Shown here piece by piece: positions 1 to 13,100 of a stretch of 64,000 bases of DNA. Each line of letters starts with the position of its first letter. Position 1 is the stretch's first letter. The notes under the pieces are model-generated. The model saw nothing but the letters and a program-made list of their open reading frames with translations. It was not told the DNA's origin and ran no database searches. Location of the stretch: assembly GCF_026151205.1 (NCBI RefSeq), contig NC_087072.1, forward strand, positions 23,143,603 through 23,207,602, in the 5' to 3' direction. A program made the translations under genes and the position numbers. This DNA is from Bolinopsis microptera. Lineage: Eukaryota > Ctenophora > Tentaculata > Lobata > Bolinopsidae.

Positions 1-844
1 ATTATTATGTCATTACTCAACTTACAACTGGTATTTGAAACATGTTGAAGTTTGGTGCCTCCGTTAGATATTACGGAACTTATCACTTACTTCTGGCATT
101 AAAAACATGCATGAATATGGTTCATTAATTAAATATTTATCGGTCAGTTATTTTTGGACGTTAGTTGATCAAACTTGTGATCGGTGATCTAAGACGTGGT
201 AAGATTATATGCTATAATTATCAATACAAGAAAGGCGTGCCAAAAGGAATATCTCTGGGAGTGGACGCGGTGTTGACCGAGCCCTACACCATTTCGTAGC
301 TGTCTCCAGGAACATTAATAAAAGTTTGGTTTAGGTTTCGGTGAAGACTCAGAGGGTGCCCACCTTCGCTGGGTGGATCTATTAGATCACCTTATCAAGA
401 TCTGTTTATTGCCTGACATGTATTGAACAATAGCTTATAAACTTATAAATAAGTCGCAACGTGAGACAATCACATTAGCACACCATAGGCGCATCATTTT
501 TATTGTTGATGTGATCTATCAAATGACATATTTCCATATGCAAGCATTCTTTAAGATTTCTAATTGGAATGTTCATCCCCGGCCCTATCTAAGAGAGCTC
601 ATAAGAACCAGGTTTCTAGGAAGGACGTAAAGTAAGTGCGTAATATCCAGAATCTTGAAGATCATCTCATCCTACTATATCCAGGCAACTTACTGACTCC
701 AACTGAAGGGTGGAAGGATACAAAGAACGGGGCAAAAGCAGGTGCTTGCTAATCATTATCAATATTGGTATTAAATAAGAGCAGTTAAGTCAAGTTAGCA
801 TATTTTAATGATAATTTTACGACATCAGTGAATCTTATTTTCAG
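1..844. other. No resolved gene; probable 5' side of protease gene
   Basis: AT-rich sequence with no long open frame. The missing signal-peptide and early propeptide exons of the downstream cysteine protease may lie here or left of the window, but no open segment with good splice sites could be assigned to them. A short hairpin-forming stretch near 360-375 is all I see besides. Confidence 0.4.
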
Positions 845-2952
845 ACTCTAAGAGAGAGACAGCAGTTCACTGGACTGGCTAACATGACATCAGTACACAA
901 ACGATCAAGCGTGAGTAAATATTATGTTTTTTGTCATCTATTAGCGAATTTGACAACACTAGCAGTTGGTAATAGTAGTAGAAGCTAAATTTGAGTAACC
1001 GAGATTGAAGTAAAATTATCAAGCTTGATACATAATAGATTCAGAATATACCAGTGGTTTATTTAATCTTCAAAATTTCGCCGTCATAATTCACAATTAA
1101 AGAAGCTCCAAATATAAGCTCCAAATATCCTCAGACTGCGAGGTCATTGGCCCTGAGAGACGCTATTCCTGATGCCTACGATCACAGAGACGAGGGACAC
1201 GTGACCGGCGTAGATGACCAGGGAAACTGTGGTTCTTGCTGGACTTACGGAGTCGTGAGTAACATCATATTTATTTTAAAATGCCGAATCTAATCCTTTA
1301 AAAAAATATAGATTCTTATCTTATCGAATATAACGGTTGTCCTTGAATTTTCACTAAAAGTTAACTAGTTCTTCACCAGGTATACCCCTTGGAGGGAGCC
1401 GTCTCAATCCTGTCAGGAAAAGCAGCTGTAGAGTTATCTCAACAGGAAGTCCTGTCTTGTGCCTACGAGGATGAGGAGGAAAGGAACGGTTGTAACGGTG
1501 AGTGAAGGAATGCCCACCAAATTTTCGTGTTGTAGCTAATGATTTTTACTTTGTCCATTATCCCAGAGGTGACAGATGTTCTTTGAACAAAAGAAACATG
1601 TGCGTTACGTAACTATTTTTCAAACTAATTCTTATTTCAAAGACGGCGTTTGTTCTGATCACGAATGATTTAGCATTAAGTGAAAATAGATATCTTGAAC
1701 AGTTATAACCTTTAATTTAAACCGCGGTCCCATATACTAACTGAATTTTCACGTTGCAGCTCATCACTTTTACTTAGTTCATCATCAAGGGCCTGATTTT
1801 TTAAACGCCCTGTATTTGATTTGAATAACAATAAGTATAACATATAAAATAAATGTGTATCACTTTATTTCCCGGAGCTTCAAATTAAATTCTATTTAAA
1901 ATGGGAAGTTTAAATTTAATTTAAATTTTATCTTATGCGATCGTTGCACTCACAAGAGCGTATTGTTACTATATTATTATTAACGTTTTACTGAATCGCC
2001 CCTAGATTTGCTCAGATCGACCAAGTGGGAAGTGGAGACTAAAGATATTCATTTAATTTCAGGTGGATGGTACATGGACGGTTGGAACTACGTTAAGGAA
2101 CACGGTCATCTAGCTACTGCTGCTGATGAGCCCTACTTAGGAATTGACATGCATTGCGACCCTGACATTAACGATAAACCTAACGGCTTTGCTGGATACA
2201 AAGTTGTTGACTGGGAGAGGGTTAGTTTCTTATATTTGGATGAACTTTAACTAGTCCTGCAGTTCCTTATTATTGTACTTCCTTCATCAGGACTCATCTT
2301 ATTCCAATGTACGACATTATTAATTTTGCAGTTTTATGTTTGGAGACTCATCCTTGTCCCTCCAGGTTCCCAAAGGAGACGACCAAGCTCTTGCAGCTTC
2401 CTCCTCCAAGAATGTGGTAGCAGTCGCTGTGGAATCTATTGGGCTCTTCTTCTACTCTAGTGGTATCTTCCTTGACGAGTACTGTGAAACTCCTGCTGCA
2501 GTCGATCATGCAGTCACTCTGGTCGGATACAGCACTGACGCCTGGATCGTTAAAAACAGGTACCCTTTTTATTTCCTGAGAAATAGGGGTGTTCGGATTA
2601 AAGATTTACTTTAATTCGATTTGGCTTCTGCATGATTTTGACGTACAACTACAACTTCTCTAATTTTCCTCCATGGCCCACGATTATTGCAGTTATGCTG
2701 CATAGTGTTATGTTGCAGTGTTACCCGATCAGTCAACTAAGAATAAATCGATCAAATTTAAAGCGCTCTACTGCTTCAACCTTCAACATCTATCACTTAG
2801 TTTAACTCTGAAGAATATTTAACATGACAAATATTTGCAGTTGGGGTGAGAGTTGGGGAGAGAAGGGGTTCGTCAGGATGGCTAGGTCCCTCCCCTCGCA
2901 TTGCGGTATTGCTGATTACGCTTACTACCCTCTCGTTGAGAAGGACGAATAA
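845..2952 (+). CDS. Papain-family cysteine protease (cathepsin-like), 5' incomplete
   Basis: Peptidase C1 enzyme; such proteases are usually secreted or lysosomal and cleave proteins with a Cys-His-Asn triad. Exons: 845-910 (propeptide, less certain), 1135-1254, 1380-1497, 2063-2220, 2366-2559, 2841-2952, all with AG/GT borders and matching phases. Exon 1135-1254 encodes the oxyanion Gln and catalytic Cys in QGNCGSCW. Exon 1380-1497 ends in the GCNG motif. Exon 2366-2559 carries the catalytic His in DHAVTLVGY, and the Asn lies in WIVKN/SWGESWG across the last intron. The acceptor at 2366 rather than 2332 keeps the frame open. The protein ends at TAA 2950-2952, and AATAAA follows near 3091. 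The active-site neighbour is Trp-Thr-Tyr instead of the usual Trp-Ala-Phe. The subfamily (L, H or other) cannot be set without the N terminus. Confidence 0.88.
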
Positions 2953-4110
2953 ATCATTAAAACATGGTCATCAGTGGTCTCATTACAGTATTCAATTTAG
3001 TATATTATTTGAATTTTTAATTCACCTAAATAACTGTCGTTCTCATTTAGTTCTCATTTAGTCTGTACATGAATATTGAATATTTTGTAAAATAAATCCA
3101 ATAATTATCTACAACTACATATTTTTGTACATATAATATTAGATAATTTACGACTCTAGCAAACATAAAGGATAATAGAATAACACAACGGAAACTGACG
3201 ATTCAGTAGTGTATAAACAAGTACATCAAGAAACTGCTAATGCCTACAATTGTCAGAGAAGATTGCACAACCAAAAGCAACTGCCGTTAGGTTTCGTTAT
3301 TTGTTCCTGATGTTCCTTCTTTGGACTAAATAGTCAATATTTTGAATTCTAGGACTGAGTTACAAGTTGAACTGATAACAGGTGGTTGACGTGCAGTGAT
3401 AAATCTCAGGTCCAACTCTTCTCCAAGTGATTTATTAAAACTTTCAGTTCTTATTCACTTGACCAGCCCAGGGACAGTAGCAGCTAATCGTCTTGTAGTC
3501 ATCCTTCTTGCTTGAGGGTGACAAACCTCTGAAATTTATTTGTTTAGGGATAGGCATTTATTATATCGCACAGCGCTGACTACTGAGTAAATCAGTAAAT
3601 GAATTTGAGAAACAGCGCGCGCGGCGGCCGGAAGTTAAGCATGCATATCATGGCCTGGGATGTACTCGATGTTTGAATTATGAACGGCATACAAAAACAA
3701 AGTATGCGTGTTCCATAAAAACTTTGAGAAGGCTGTTTTGCGTATTATAGATTAAATAGGTGGGAAACACAGCTAACCAGTATTTCGGTGCACGAAAGGA
3801 ATTAGGCTGAAGTCATATTTGCTCTTATCCATCTGCTTCTTTAACGATGCTCTGTACCTGTTATAACGAACTCAGTTATAAGAAATAAGAACTGACCCTA
3901 CTTCTTGATCGTAAAGCCTGAACAAACCCCTTTATATAAAATGGATATGTTTAGGTTCAGCTATTAATGGTTTATATTGTATTGTTAAATCTATGACCAA
4001 TTACAGGGCCTTTGTGAGAATCTAAGTATGTTTGACCTATTTGTATTACTGGACTACCCGATCACTTAGTAACCGTACCTAAATGTATTTTGATAAGTTC
4101 CTAGTTATTT
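2953..4110. other. Intergenic, no gene seen
   Basis: Contains the 3' untranslated region and AATAAA signal of the protease (near 3091), then AT-rich sequence with a short GC-rich run at 3615-3630. No coding frame with supporting splice sites was found on either strand. Confidence 0.6.
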
Positions 4111-7100
4111 TCAGCTGGTATCATCCAGAGTCTCTTTCAGCATAGCAAATTGTGCTGCAACGCTCATGATGTTAGGGAAGAAACACAACAAAAGAAAGAT
4201 TACAATGGTATGATGAAAAACCTTGACTGTTCGGCATCTCGTTCACATTCCATTCGCTCAACTTTCAACTGATGCACCTCTTCTTTTGTGAGACCCCTTT
4301 GATCTACCTGCAATGTTAAAACGTTAACATCAAGATCGTCGCTATTCAGTGTGCTACCACAGTTCAAAAAAGTGTGTGGCATTTACATCCCAAATCTAAA
4401 ATATATTAAAACCCTTCACCAAATATCATGCATAAAGTTTATTCAAAATCCCTTGTCAAATGTCATTCCTACGTTCGTCTATACATAGCATTATGCATCC
4501 TTGAAATATTCTGGCCATCGATTCCCTGTCTAGACGTTTTCATATGCATTATTAACAAATGTTCGGTCAGAGGAAAACCGACGTTCACAGTTACTTGAAG
4601 AATTAATCGAAGAAATTTAGTGTAAACTTTTAACTGTTCAATCCAAAATTTAAACAATTTCTATTGTTTAGTCCATGCTAGCACAGTGCTATGTGAACTA
4701 GTAATTCCTGGCACAATAGAAAGTATCAATACAGTAGTCGTGCTTTCTAGCATGGCTAAACAAATCACGTGATTTTCAGAAGACAAGCATCTATTCCGAC
4801 TATGAAGCGCTGATGTACCACAAGGAATCATATTTTAATGGGATTTACGAAATTCCTGTGTAGGAGGAGTATATAAACAGTAAATAAAACATTTTTAACA
4901 TGTATTAACTGTGGAACGTTGTTTTATGGATTAAACATTGAACTCAATGAAAAGCAGAGACTTGAACTAACGAATAATAAACCTTTTGATGTGTGTTTAA
5001 ATAAATTATTGTTAAACCAACGTATATTTCGAGTTAGGTCATTCCGTAACAAGTTGTAACAAGTGTCAATATATATTATATATTATATATAATTAATATA
5101 TATATATATATAGTATATCAATGCGATAGTAATTATGACCATGAGTCTTATAATTCAGTAACATCACCAAATTTGAAACGGTTCAGCCAGGGATGCGATC
5201 ATTTAGTGCCAGATAAACATATCAAAATGTTAGCAGTGGATAGAGTCAGGTATCGTTCACATATTATTACGTTTGGAAGGGGTCTAAAATGCCCAAAATC
5301 TGGTTTACTTTACCTGTGAACCTTACTAAGAAGTTACACATATAGCGAGGTGCTCGTGGTAATAACCTCTATGTTCTTCCTCAGTTTACATCATTCCCCA
5401 GCCATAACACCATTAAATGAGTCTACTCAACTAAATATTGTTACCAGACCGAACTGGTCAGGCTTATCATATGATCTAGTTGTTCAGTCACGATACTTCT
5501 TTTAGCCACTCTGAGGCTGTTAGACACAATCACGTGTTTATTGACTATTTAACTTCATATTGACGCTGGATTATACTCCCAAATCAACGGTTTAGTACTT
5601 TTTGGCTATCAAACTCGGTCAAAGGGATAGATGTTATAAAACACATCACGTTTATTTTGATTTCCGTTTGTACGTTTTCTAACCAGTAAAATTGAGACTG
5701 GCTGTACATCAACTGGTGATATTCTGAATCATGGTTGCTCAAACGGGTCAAACTACCCATTTACATGACAGTGACTGGGCCCTCTGGCAGGTGCTTCGAG
5801 CGACAAAGTCCTCTCTGAGTACTATGACAAACTCCCTTACAAGCACTCAGCAGGAGCTTAAGGAGACAAAGTCCTCTCTGAGAACTATGACAAACTCCCT
5901 TACAAGCACTCTGCAGGAGCTTGAAGAGACAAAGTCCTCTCTGAGTAGCACTCAGCAGGAGCTTGAAGAGACAAAGTCCTCTCTGAGCTCTATGACAAAC
6001 TCCCTTAGAAGCACTCAGCAGAAGCTAAAACTTAGTGAGGGTAAGTGGAATCCCGGCAATTTTGTAACACTATATATATTATAATGTTAACTCGCTGTAC
6101 TAAAATAAGATGTTGGAACCAGACATATTGTAGCCGTGACTTGCCAGGCATTGAGGTATTGTAATGGGCCCACAATATGATTACAATTTAAATTTAATAT
6201 CCGTTATCAGGTTAAAATATCAGGTTAAAATATTTGTAATTCAAATAAAGGAACTTAAATTTTCAGGATCTTATGAGACTGTGACAATAGTGCTCGTTTG
6301 TATCGTCACGATCTCTATTGTTCTGCTGACAATTCTTATAGTCCGAGCTATAGTCCGAGCTATTAGAACAAAGCGGTCCGTTGCATTGAGTGGACTGCCT
6401 AGAGACATTGAAAGTGACCAGGGACCGAAACCACAATACGCTAGGGAGAGAGAAGCTAGGGAGGAGGAAAATGCTGGAACAGCAGACTACAGGGATGATA
6501 TTGAGAATAATGCAGAGGAGATATATGATAATAAGGAGTTGTATAATTTGTAAGTGTAAATACATAACAATTGTACATAGAAAGGTTGGATAAATCTTCT
6601 TATGGTTGGTGGGCTAGACAGTGAAACACGCAAATGTAGTGTATACTTCGTTAAATTACATCATTAGCTACAAAGGAATTAAGTTGGTTAGTTTTATTAA
6701 TACTATATATACGAAGATCTAAAATGCCTCAAACAATCGAGAATCAAATAACCTAAATAAAATACACAAGGTAAATGGAGATGAACTACACAAAAATATA
6801 GCTTCAAAAATGAAGCTTCAAAAAAGAAGAATTAAAAACTAAGAACCTTATCTTTCAACTTTGCATCTATTTAAACCCAAGCAATTAGTTCTATACTTCT
6901 CAATATACCTAAATTCCTCCCTATTTAATCCCCTGGGGTTACATTCTTTCAAAATGGCAAATTTATAGTTGTCAATAGTAAAAATGTCACTGTGATGTTC
7001 ATAGGCATGAATCGAAAGGGCTGATTTATTACGATCCTCTACTTTAAAACAGGCTCTGTGTCCATTGACACGTTTATGAAAGTTTTGCATTGTTTGCCCG

Positions 7101-10100
7101 AAATAAGTGTCTTCTACAACTATCTCATAACCTTCTTCCTTTATAAGATTACAAAGCTTACATTGGGCCACATAAATAACATTTTTAGATTTACAATTAT
7201 ATCTGATAGGAACTACTAGCTTCTGTCCATTAACTACAAATTCTTCCCCTGCCCTACACATTAATAATAATAAATCTTCGACATTTTAATACATAATATG
7301 CAAAAATTGTAAGTGTTAACTGTTACATAATAAGTGACTTTATTGTGTATTTCTATAGTCACACTGTACAGACAATTTCATAAAAATGTTACTTTCAGAG
7401 GCCTTGTTATTAAACGAAGAGCAGCGGAGGAAACTGAGAGGAAAACTGAGGAGGAAACTAAGGAGGAACATAAGGAGGAAACTGAGGAGGAAACTAAGGA
7501 GGAACATAAGGAGGAACATAAGGAGGAAAGTAAGGAGGAAACTGAGGAGGAAACTGACGGGGAAGCTAAGGAGGGAAATAAGGAGGAAATTGGGGAAGAG
7601 TCCAAAGTAGCTGTAGTCAAAGAGGAATGTCCTGACAAGGCGATGAACGTGAACCCTGAAGAGGAAGAGGAGGAAAGTGAGGAGGAAAGTGAGGAGGAAA
7701 GTGAGGAAGAAACTGAGGAGGAAAGTGAGGAAGAGTCCACGGTAGCTGTAGATAAAGAGGAATGTTCTAACAAGGTGATGTACATGAACGTGAACCCTGA
7801 AGAGGAGGAAAGTGCGGAGAAAAGTGAGGAGGAAAGTGAGGAAGAAACTGAGGAGGAAAGTGAGGAAGAGTCCACGGTAGCTGTAGATAAAGAGGAATGT
7901 TCTAACAAGGTGATGTACATGAACGTGAACCCTGAAGAGGAGGAAAGTGAGGAGGAAAGTGAAGAGGAAAGTGAGGAGGAAAGTGAGGAGGAAAGTGAGG
8001 AAGAGTCCACGGTAGCTGTAGATAAAGAGGAATGTTCTAACAAGGTGATGTACATGAACGTGAACCCTGAAGAGGAGGAAAGTGAGGAGGAAAGTGAGGA
8101 GGAAAGTGAAGAGGAAAGTGAGGAGGAAACTGAGGAGGAAAGTGAGGAAGAGTCCACGGTAGCTGTAGATAAAGAGGAATGTTCTAACAAGGTGATGTAC
8201 ATGAACGTGAACCCTGAAGAGGAGGAAAGTGAGGAGGAAAGTGAAGAGGAAAGTGAGGAGGAAACTGAGGAGGAAAGTGAGGAAGAGTCCACGGTAGCTG
8301 TAGATAAAGAGGAATGTTCTAACAAGGTGATGTACATGAACGTGAACCCTGAAGAGGAGGAAAGTGAGGAGGAAAGTGAAGAGGAAAGTGAGGAGGAAAC
8401 TGGTGATAATGTAGGAGGGATATATGATAATATGGAGTTGTATAATTTGTAAGTGTAAATACATAACAATTGTACATAGAAAGGTTGGATAAATCTTCGA
8501 CATTTTAATACATAATATGCAAAAATTGTAAGTGTTAACTGTTACATAATAAGTGACTTTATTGTGTATTTCTATAGTCACACTGTACAGACAATTTCAT
8601 AAAAATGTTACTTTCAGAGGCCTTGTTATTAAACGAAGAGCAGCGGAGGAAACTGAGAGGAAAACTGAGGAGGAAACTAAGGAGGAACATAAGGAGGAAA
8701 CTGAGGAGGAAACTAAGGAGGAACATAAGGAGGAACATAAGGAGGAAACTAAGGAGGAAACTGAGGAGGAAACTGACGGGGAAGCTAAGGAGGGAAATAA
8801 GGAGGAAATTGGGGAAGAGTCCAAAGTAGCTGTAGTCATAGAGGAATGTCCTGACAAGGCGATGAACGTGAACCCTGAAGAGGAAGAGGAGGAAATGAGG
8901 AGGAAAGTGAGGAGGAAAGTGAGGAGGAAAGTGAGGAAGAAACTGAGGAGGAAAGTGAGGAAGAGTCCACGGTAGCTGTAGATAAAGAGGAATGTTCTAA
9001 CAAGGTGATGTACATGAACGTGAACCCTGAAGAGGAGGAAAGTGAGGAGGAAAGTGAGGAAGAAACTGAGGAGGAAAGTGAGGAAGAGTCCACGGTAGCT
9101 GTAGATAAAGAGGAATGTTCTAACAAGGTGATGTACATGAACGTGAACCCTGAAGAGGAGGAAAGTGAGGAGGAAAGTGAAGAGGAAAGTGAGGAGGAAA
9201 CTGAGGAGGAAAGTTAGGAAGAGTCCACGGTAGCTGTAGATAAAGAGGAATGTTCTAACAAGGTGATGTACATGAACGTGAACCCTGAAGAGGAGGAAAG
9301 TGAGGAGGAAAGTGAAGAGGAAAGTGAGGAGGAAACTGAGGAGGAAAGTGAGGAAGAGTCCACGGTAGCTGTAGATAAAGAGGAATGTTCTAACAAGGTG
9401 ATGTACATGAACGTGAACCCTGAAGAGGAGGAAAGTGAGGAGGAAAGTGAAGAGGAAAGTGAGGAGGAAACTGAGGAGGAAAGTGAGGAAGAGTCCACGG
9501 TAGCTGTAGATAAAGAGGCATGTTCTAACAAGGTGATGTACATGAACGTGAACCCTGAAGAGGAGGAAAGTGAGGAGGAAAGTGAAGAGGAAAGTGAGGA
9601 GGAAACTGGTGATAATGTAGGAGGGATATATGATAATATGGAGTTGTATAATTTGTAAGTGTGAATACATAACAATTATACATAAGGTTGGATAAATCCT
9701 GGTCATTTTAATACAGAATATGCAAAAATTGTAAGTGTTAACTGTTACATAATAAGTGACTTTATTGTGTATTTCTATAGTCACACTTTACAGACAATTT
9801 CATAAAAATGTTACATTCAGAGGCCTTGTTATTAGACGAAGGGAAGAGTCCAAATCAGCTGCAGATGAAGAGGAATGTCCTGACAAGGTGATGTACATTG
9901 TACATGAACACGAACCCTGAAGAGGAAGAGGAGGAAACTGAGGAGGAAACTGAGGAAGAAACTGAGGAGGAAACTAAGGAAAAAACTGAGGAGGAAACTA
10001 AGGAGGAAACTGAGGGGAGAACTGAAGAGGAAACGGAGGAAGAAACGGAGGGAGAAACTAAGGAGGAAACTAAGGAGGGAACTGAGGAGGAAAATAAGGA

Positions 10101-13100
10101 GGAAACTGAGGGGGAAACTAAGTAAGAAACTGAAATGTGAACGAATGATTCATTGTGGGTAAACCGATCATAGGAATTACCTTTCATATTACTATGTTAA
10201 CTTTAGATCTTGTCAAGATTATTTGAGGCTTTAAATCCAAACTTAGATGCAAAATTTGGTAAAATGATATGATTTGCATCTAAGTTTGGATTTAAAGCCT
10301 CTCAGAATCCAACCGGTTCGGTTCATTTCCATTCTGAGCAGACGAGGATATTTAATGTTTACCATTTCTTGTTACTTTCTAAAATTATTTAAAGAAAATT
10401 TTTCTTTCATTTCTAATGTGAACATTAAAAGTTTTACTTATGTTAAAGCGAGTTTTTTTACAGTCTATGTTTATCTTGTTATTCACGTTCAAAGTGTAAA
10501 GTCACGTACCTTCGGTTTGTAAGCTTGTCGAGCTGCTCTTTGCAGTAACTTTTCTCTCTTTTCCTTGTCAACCTGCATATCTATCTTCTTTCCCTTCTGC
10601 ACGTGATAATAGTTTTATACGTTATACTATATAGACAAACCTCAAAACCAAGGTTGTGGTAATATAGCTAGTATCCACGAATGTGTGCTTGCCCAAAAAA
10701 TACTGTTTGATGTCCCTCACTTAGTACGAGTTAGGACAATTTTAAACCCCTTCTGTTTTCCACTGCTAAGCAATCTGATCCGACTAATTGGAATCATCAT
10801 CCGATTAATTGGAATAATTATCAGAATTCAAGGAATGTCGACGTTCTATTAAATTCTGCTGATTTTAGGCACCAGCTGGCAGCTATCATGGTAACTACAT
10901 TCTAGCAGGGAGTTAGGGAATTTAACCCAAACGTTTACCAGTTAACGCCTAACGGTTTAACAGATAAAGTTGCTTGTTATGATACAAAGAAGGGTTGTAA
11001 AATGTAATGAGTTCACAAGACTTTCAGAATGTTACCTTTATACTGTAACTCTGATCAGCACTAAAAGCTCTTCTGGATTGAGAGTAGGTCGACAATGCAC
11101 ACTCTGAAAAACAAGTTTGAGGAGAGGGCAGGAGTAGACTAATATTTTATCTCCAGATTGCAGAAAGATATCACTGGAAATTTCAAACTCTGTAACGATT
11201 AGAGCGTTGTTTATAGTAACTCCATGTAATACTCACTGACTCCATTTGAAGACAGTAAAGCCTTCCTATCAGCAGCAGCTCCAGCAGTTCTAGCTCTGTA
11301 ACTCTCCGCTGGAGGGGGCTGGTAACAGAGAGAGGAAGTGGTCAGCATCTCACGTCTGGAGCGTGGCGCGTGCGCGTAACCTGTCAGTGGCCGGTCGTAC
11401 GTGCTCATATTACACACTCTCTGTAGGGGAGCAATTTGTAAAACATGACTTTATTTAAGATAAAAAAGTCTATCCGGTGTCCATGATTACACCTACTGAT
11501 TATAAGTAATCTGTGAAAAGCTTCCTACACTACTATGTAGTGCAAATTGATCAAGTCAGATAAAAATGACATGCTGCTGGTTCTATTTCGGGAACACCTC
11601 TTGATTTAGTACTGTGGGCACTGTTATTCTGCTATAACACTGATGTTATGTTGCGAGTGTTATGGTTACAAAACACATTACTGTTTAATTCGGATCATAT
11701 TACAGCGGCCTATTCAGGTTCATTCTTAGCTCCTATTACACCTTCATAATGGGATTGGTAAGGAGATCAATTCATCCGGGATATGTTGGATATATGATTA
11801 AATAAGACCGTGCTTTATTAGGCAACAACCACTCAAACTAATCAACTACGCTGCATGATATGTATCAAATGAAGGCATGACGAAGTGTTAATATGATTCA
11901 AAATACCTCAATAACCTTATGACATATTAGCGTTGCCATGGCAACTCGAATCCTGAATTTTTTTAGCCTCTAAAATTTGTGTAAATCCAGTATATTACAA
12001 CGTAAAATCTCCAAAATGTGGGCGCAAAACCTATTATAACGTGAAAGCAATCAAACATGATGTTATTGATATGTTATGATGTGACATAACCAACTTCATA
12101 ATTTTCGTAATAAGTGATAGCAGTCATCTCGGAATACTGCATACAAATGAGGGTGGAGTAATGTACTCTCTTGCCTAACCGCTCAGATCACTTACGTTAT
12201 TTGTGAACCAGGAAATGGTTCCTGCATCGCGTGGATGCGGGTTGTGACCGTTGGGGAGTCGTCGGGCCACTGAACTCTTCAAGAAATCTGTGTTCATCTT
12301 CCATTTGTAATCGGAGCTATAACTTGTCTCCGGGCCCCAAAATTGAGGTGAACTGCATTAGAGATTGACATTAGAGATATGGAATGTTATGAAAATTATT
12401 GAGGGAAAGACAATTTAATTATGTATCGCCAATGAAGCAATAGTTGGAGGAGTTGTTGCTTCTTCGTGCTGCGCATTATTTCGTTTTGCTTCGAAGGAAG
12501 ATTTTGAGTAGTACCATAAGCTTTCAAGAGTGAACCAATACAATCAAATAACATCTAAAAGTTTCTTCACATTACGATGTGAGTCATCGTATCTTCCGTT
12601 CCGTTATGTACTAAGAGGTAGGCTAGCAAACAACTGTTCGCTGTAATTGGTTCATGTTTATCAATTATGCGTAAGTCGACCCATTGTCGTTCTGGACTAT
12701 ATATTGACATCGAAAGCTGCCAGGTTATTACCATGTGATTCGACTCAGTACCTTTAAATTATTAAGTGGCAAAGATGGGCCACCCACCACGACCCTACCA
12801 AAAGTAAACTGAACCAGTACGGGCAGTACCTGATCTTACTGATACAAAGATTGTCCGAAATGTGTTCCTTCTAATTTAACACGTAACCACTAACCACTAA
12901 CCACGAGTATAGGGAGGTTGTTACCCAAGCCCCTGGGGTCAGCATGACCAGGCGGCAGGTCAATGCAAGGCCGAAAGGCGATCTTTTATTTCAATGACTA
13001 CCGAAACACAACCTTTCTTATAAATTATAGAGTTGAGTTCTTTTGAACAGTTTTTACATTTCACTACATTAAATACTTACTCATTGTATTCTTTAGCTAA

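Noticed and set aside
3628-3680. GGAAGTTAAGCA and GGCCTGG resembling 5S rRNA
   Set aside because: Only two short blocks match and the 5' half is absent; not supportable as an RNA gene.
4222-4307. Similarity of LTKEEVHQLKVERMECERD to the NDC80 coiled coil
   Set aside because: The other exons of the gene look nothing like NDC80 and the protein ends 17 codons later; generic coiled coil is enough.
4780-4862. TTTTCAG followed by 27 open codons and TAG (plus strand)
   Set aside because: Short, no partner exon, no motif that holds; likely chance.
7340-9784. Long minus-strand frames rich in Ser/Leu or Phe/Leu
   Set aside because: Mirror images of the Glu-rich repeats; their composition follows from the repeat and they cross pseudogene lesions without change.
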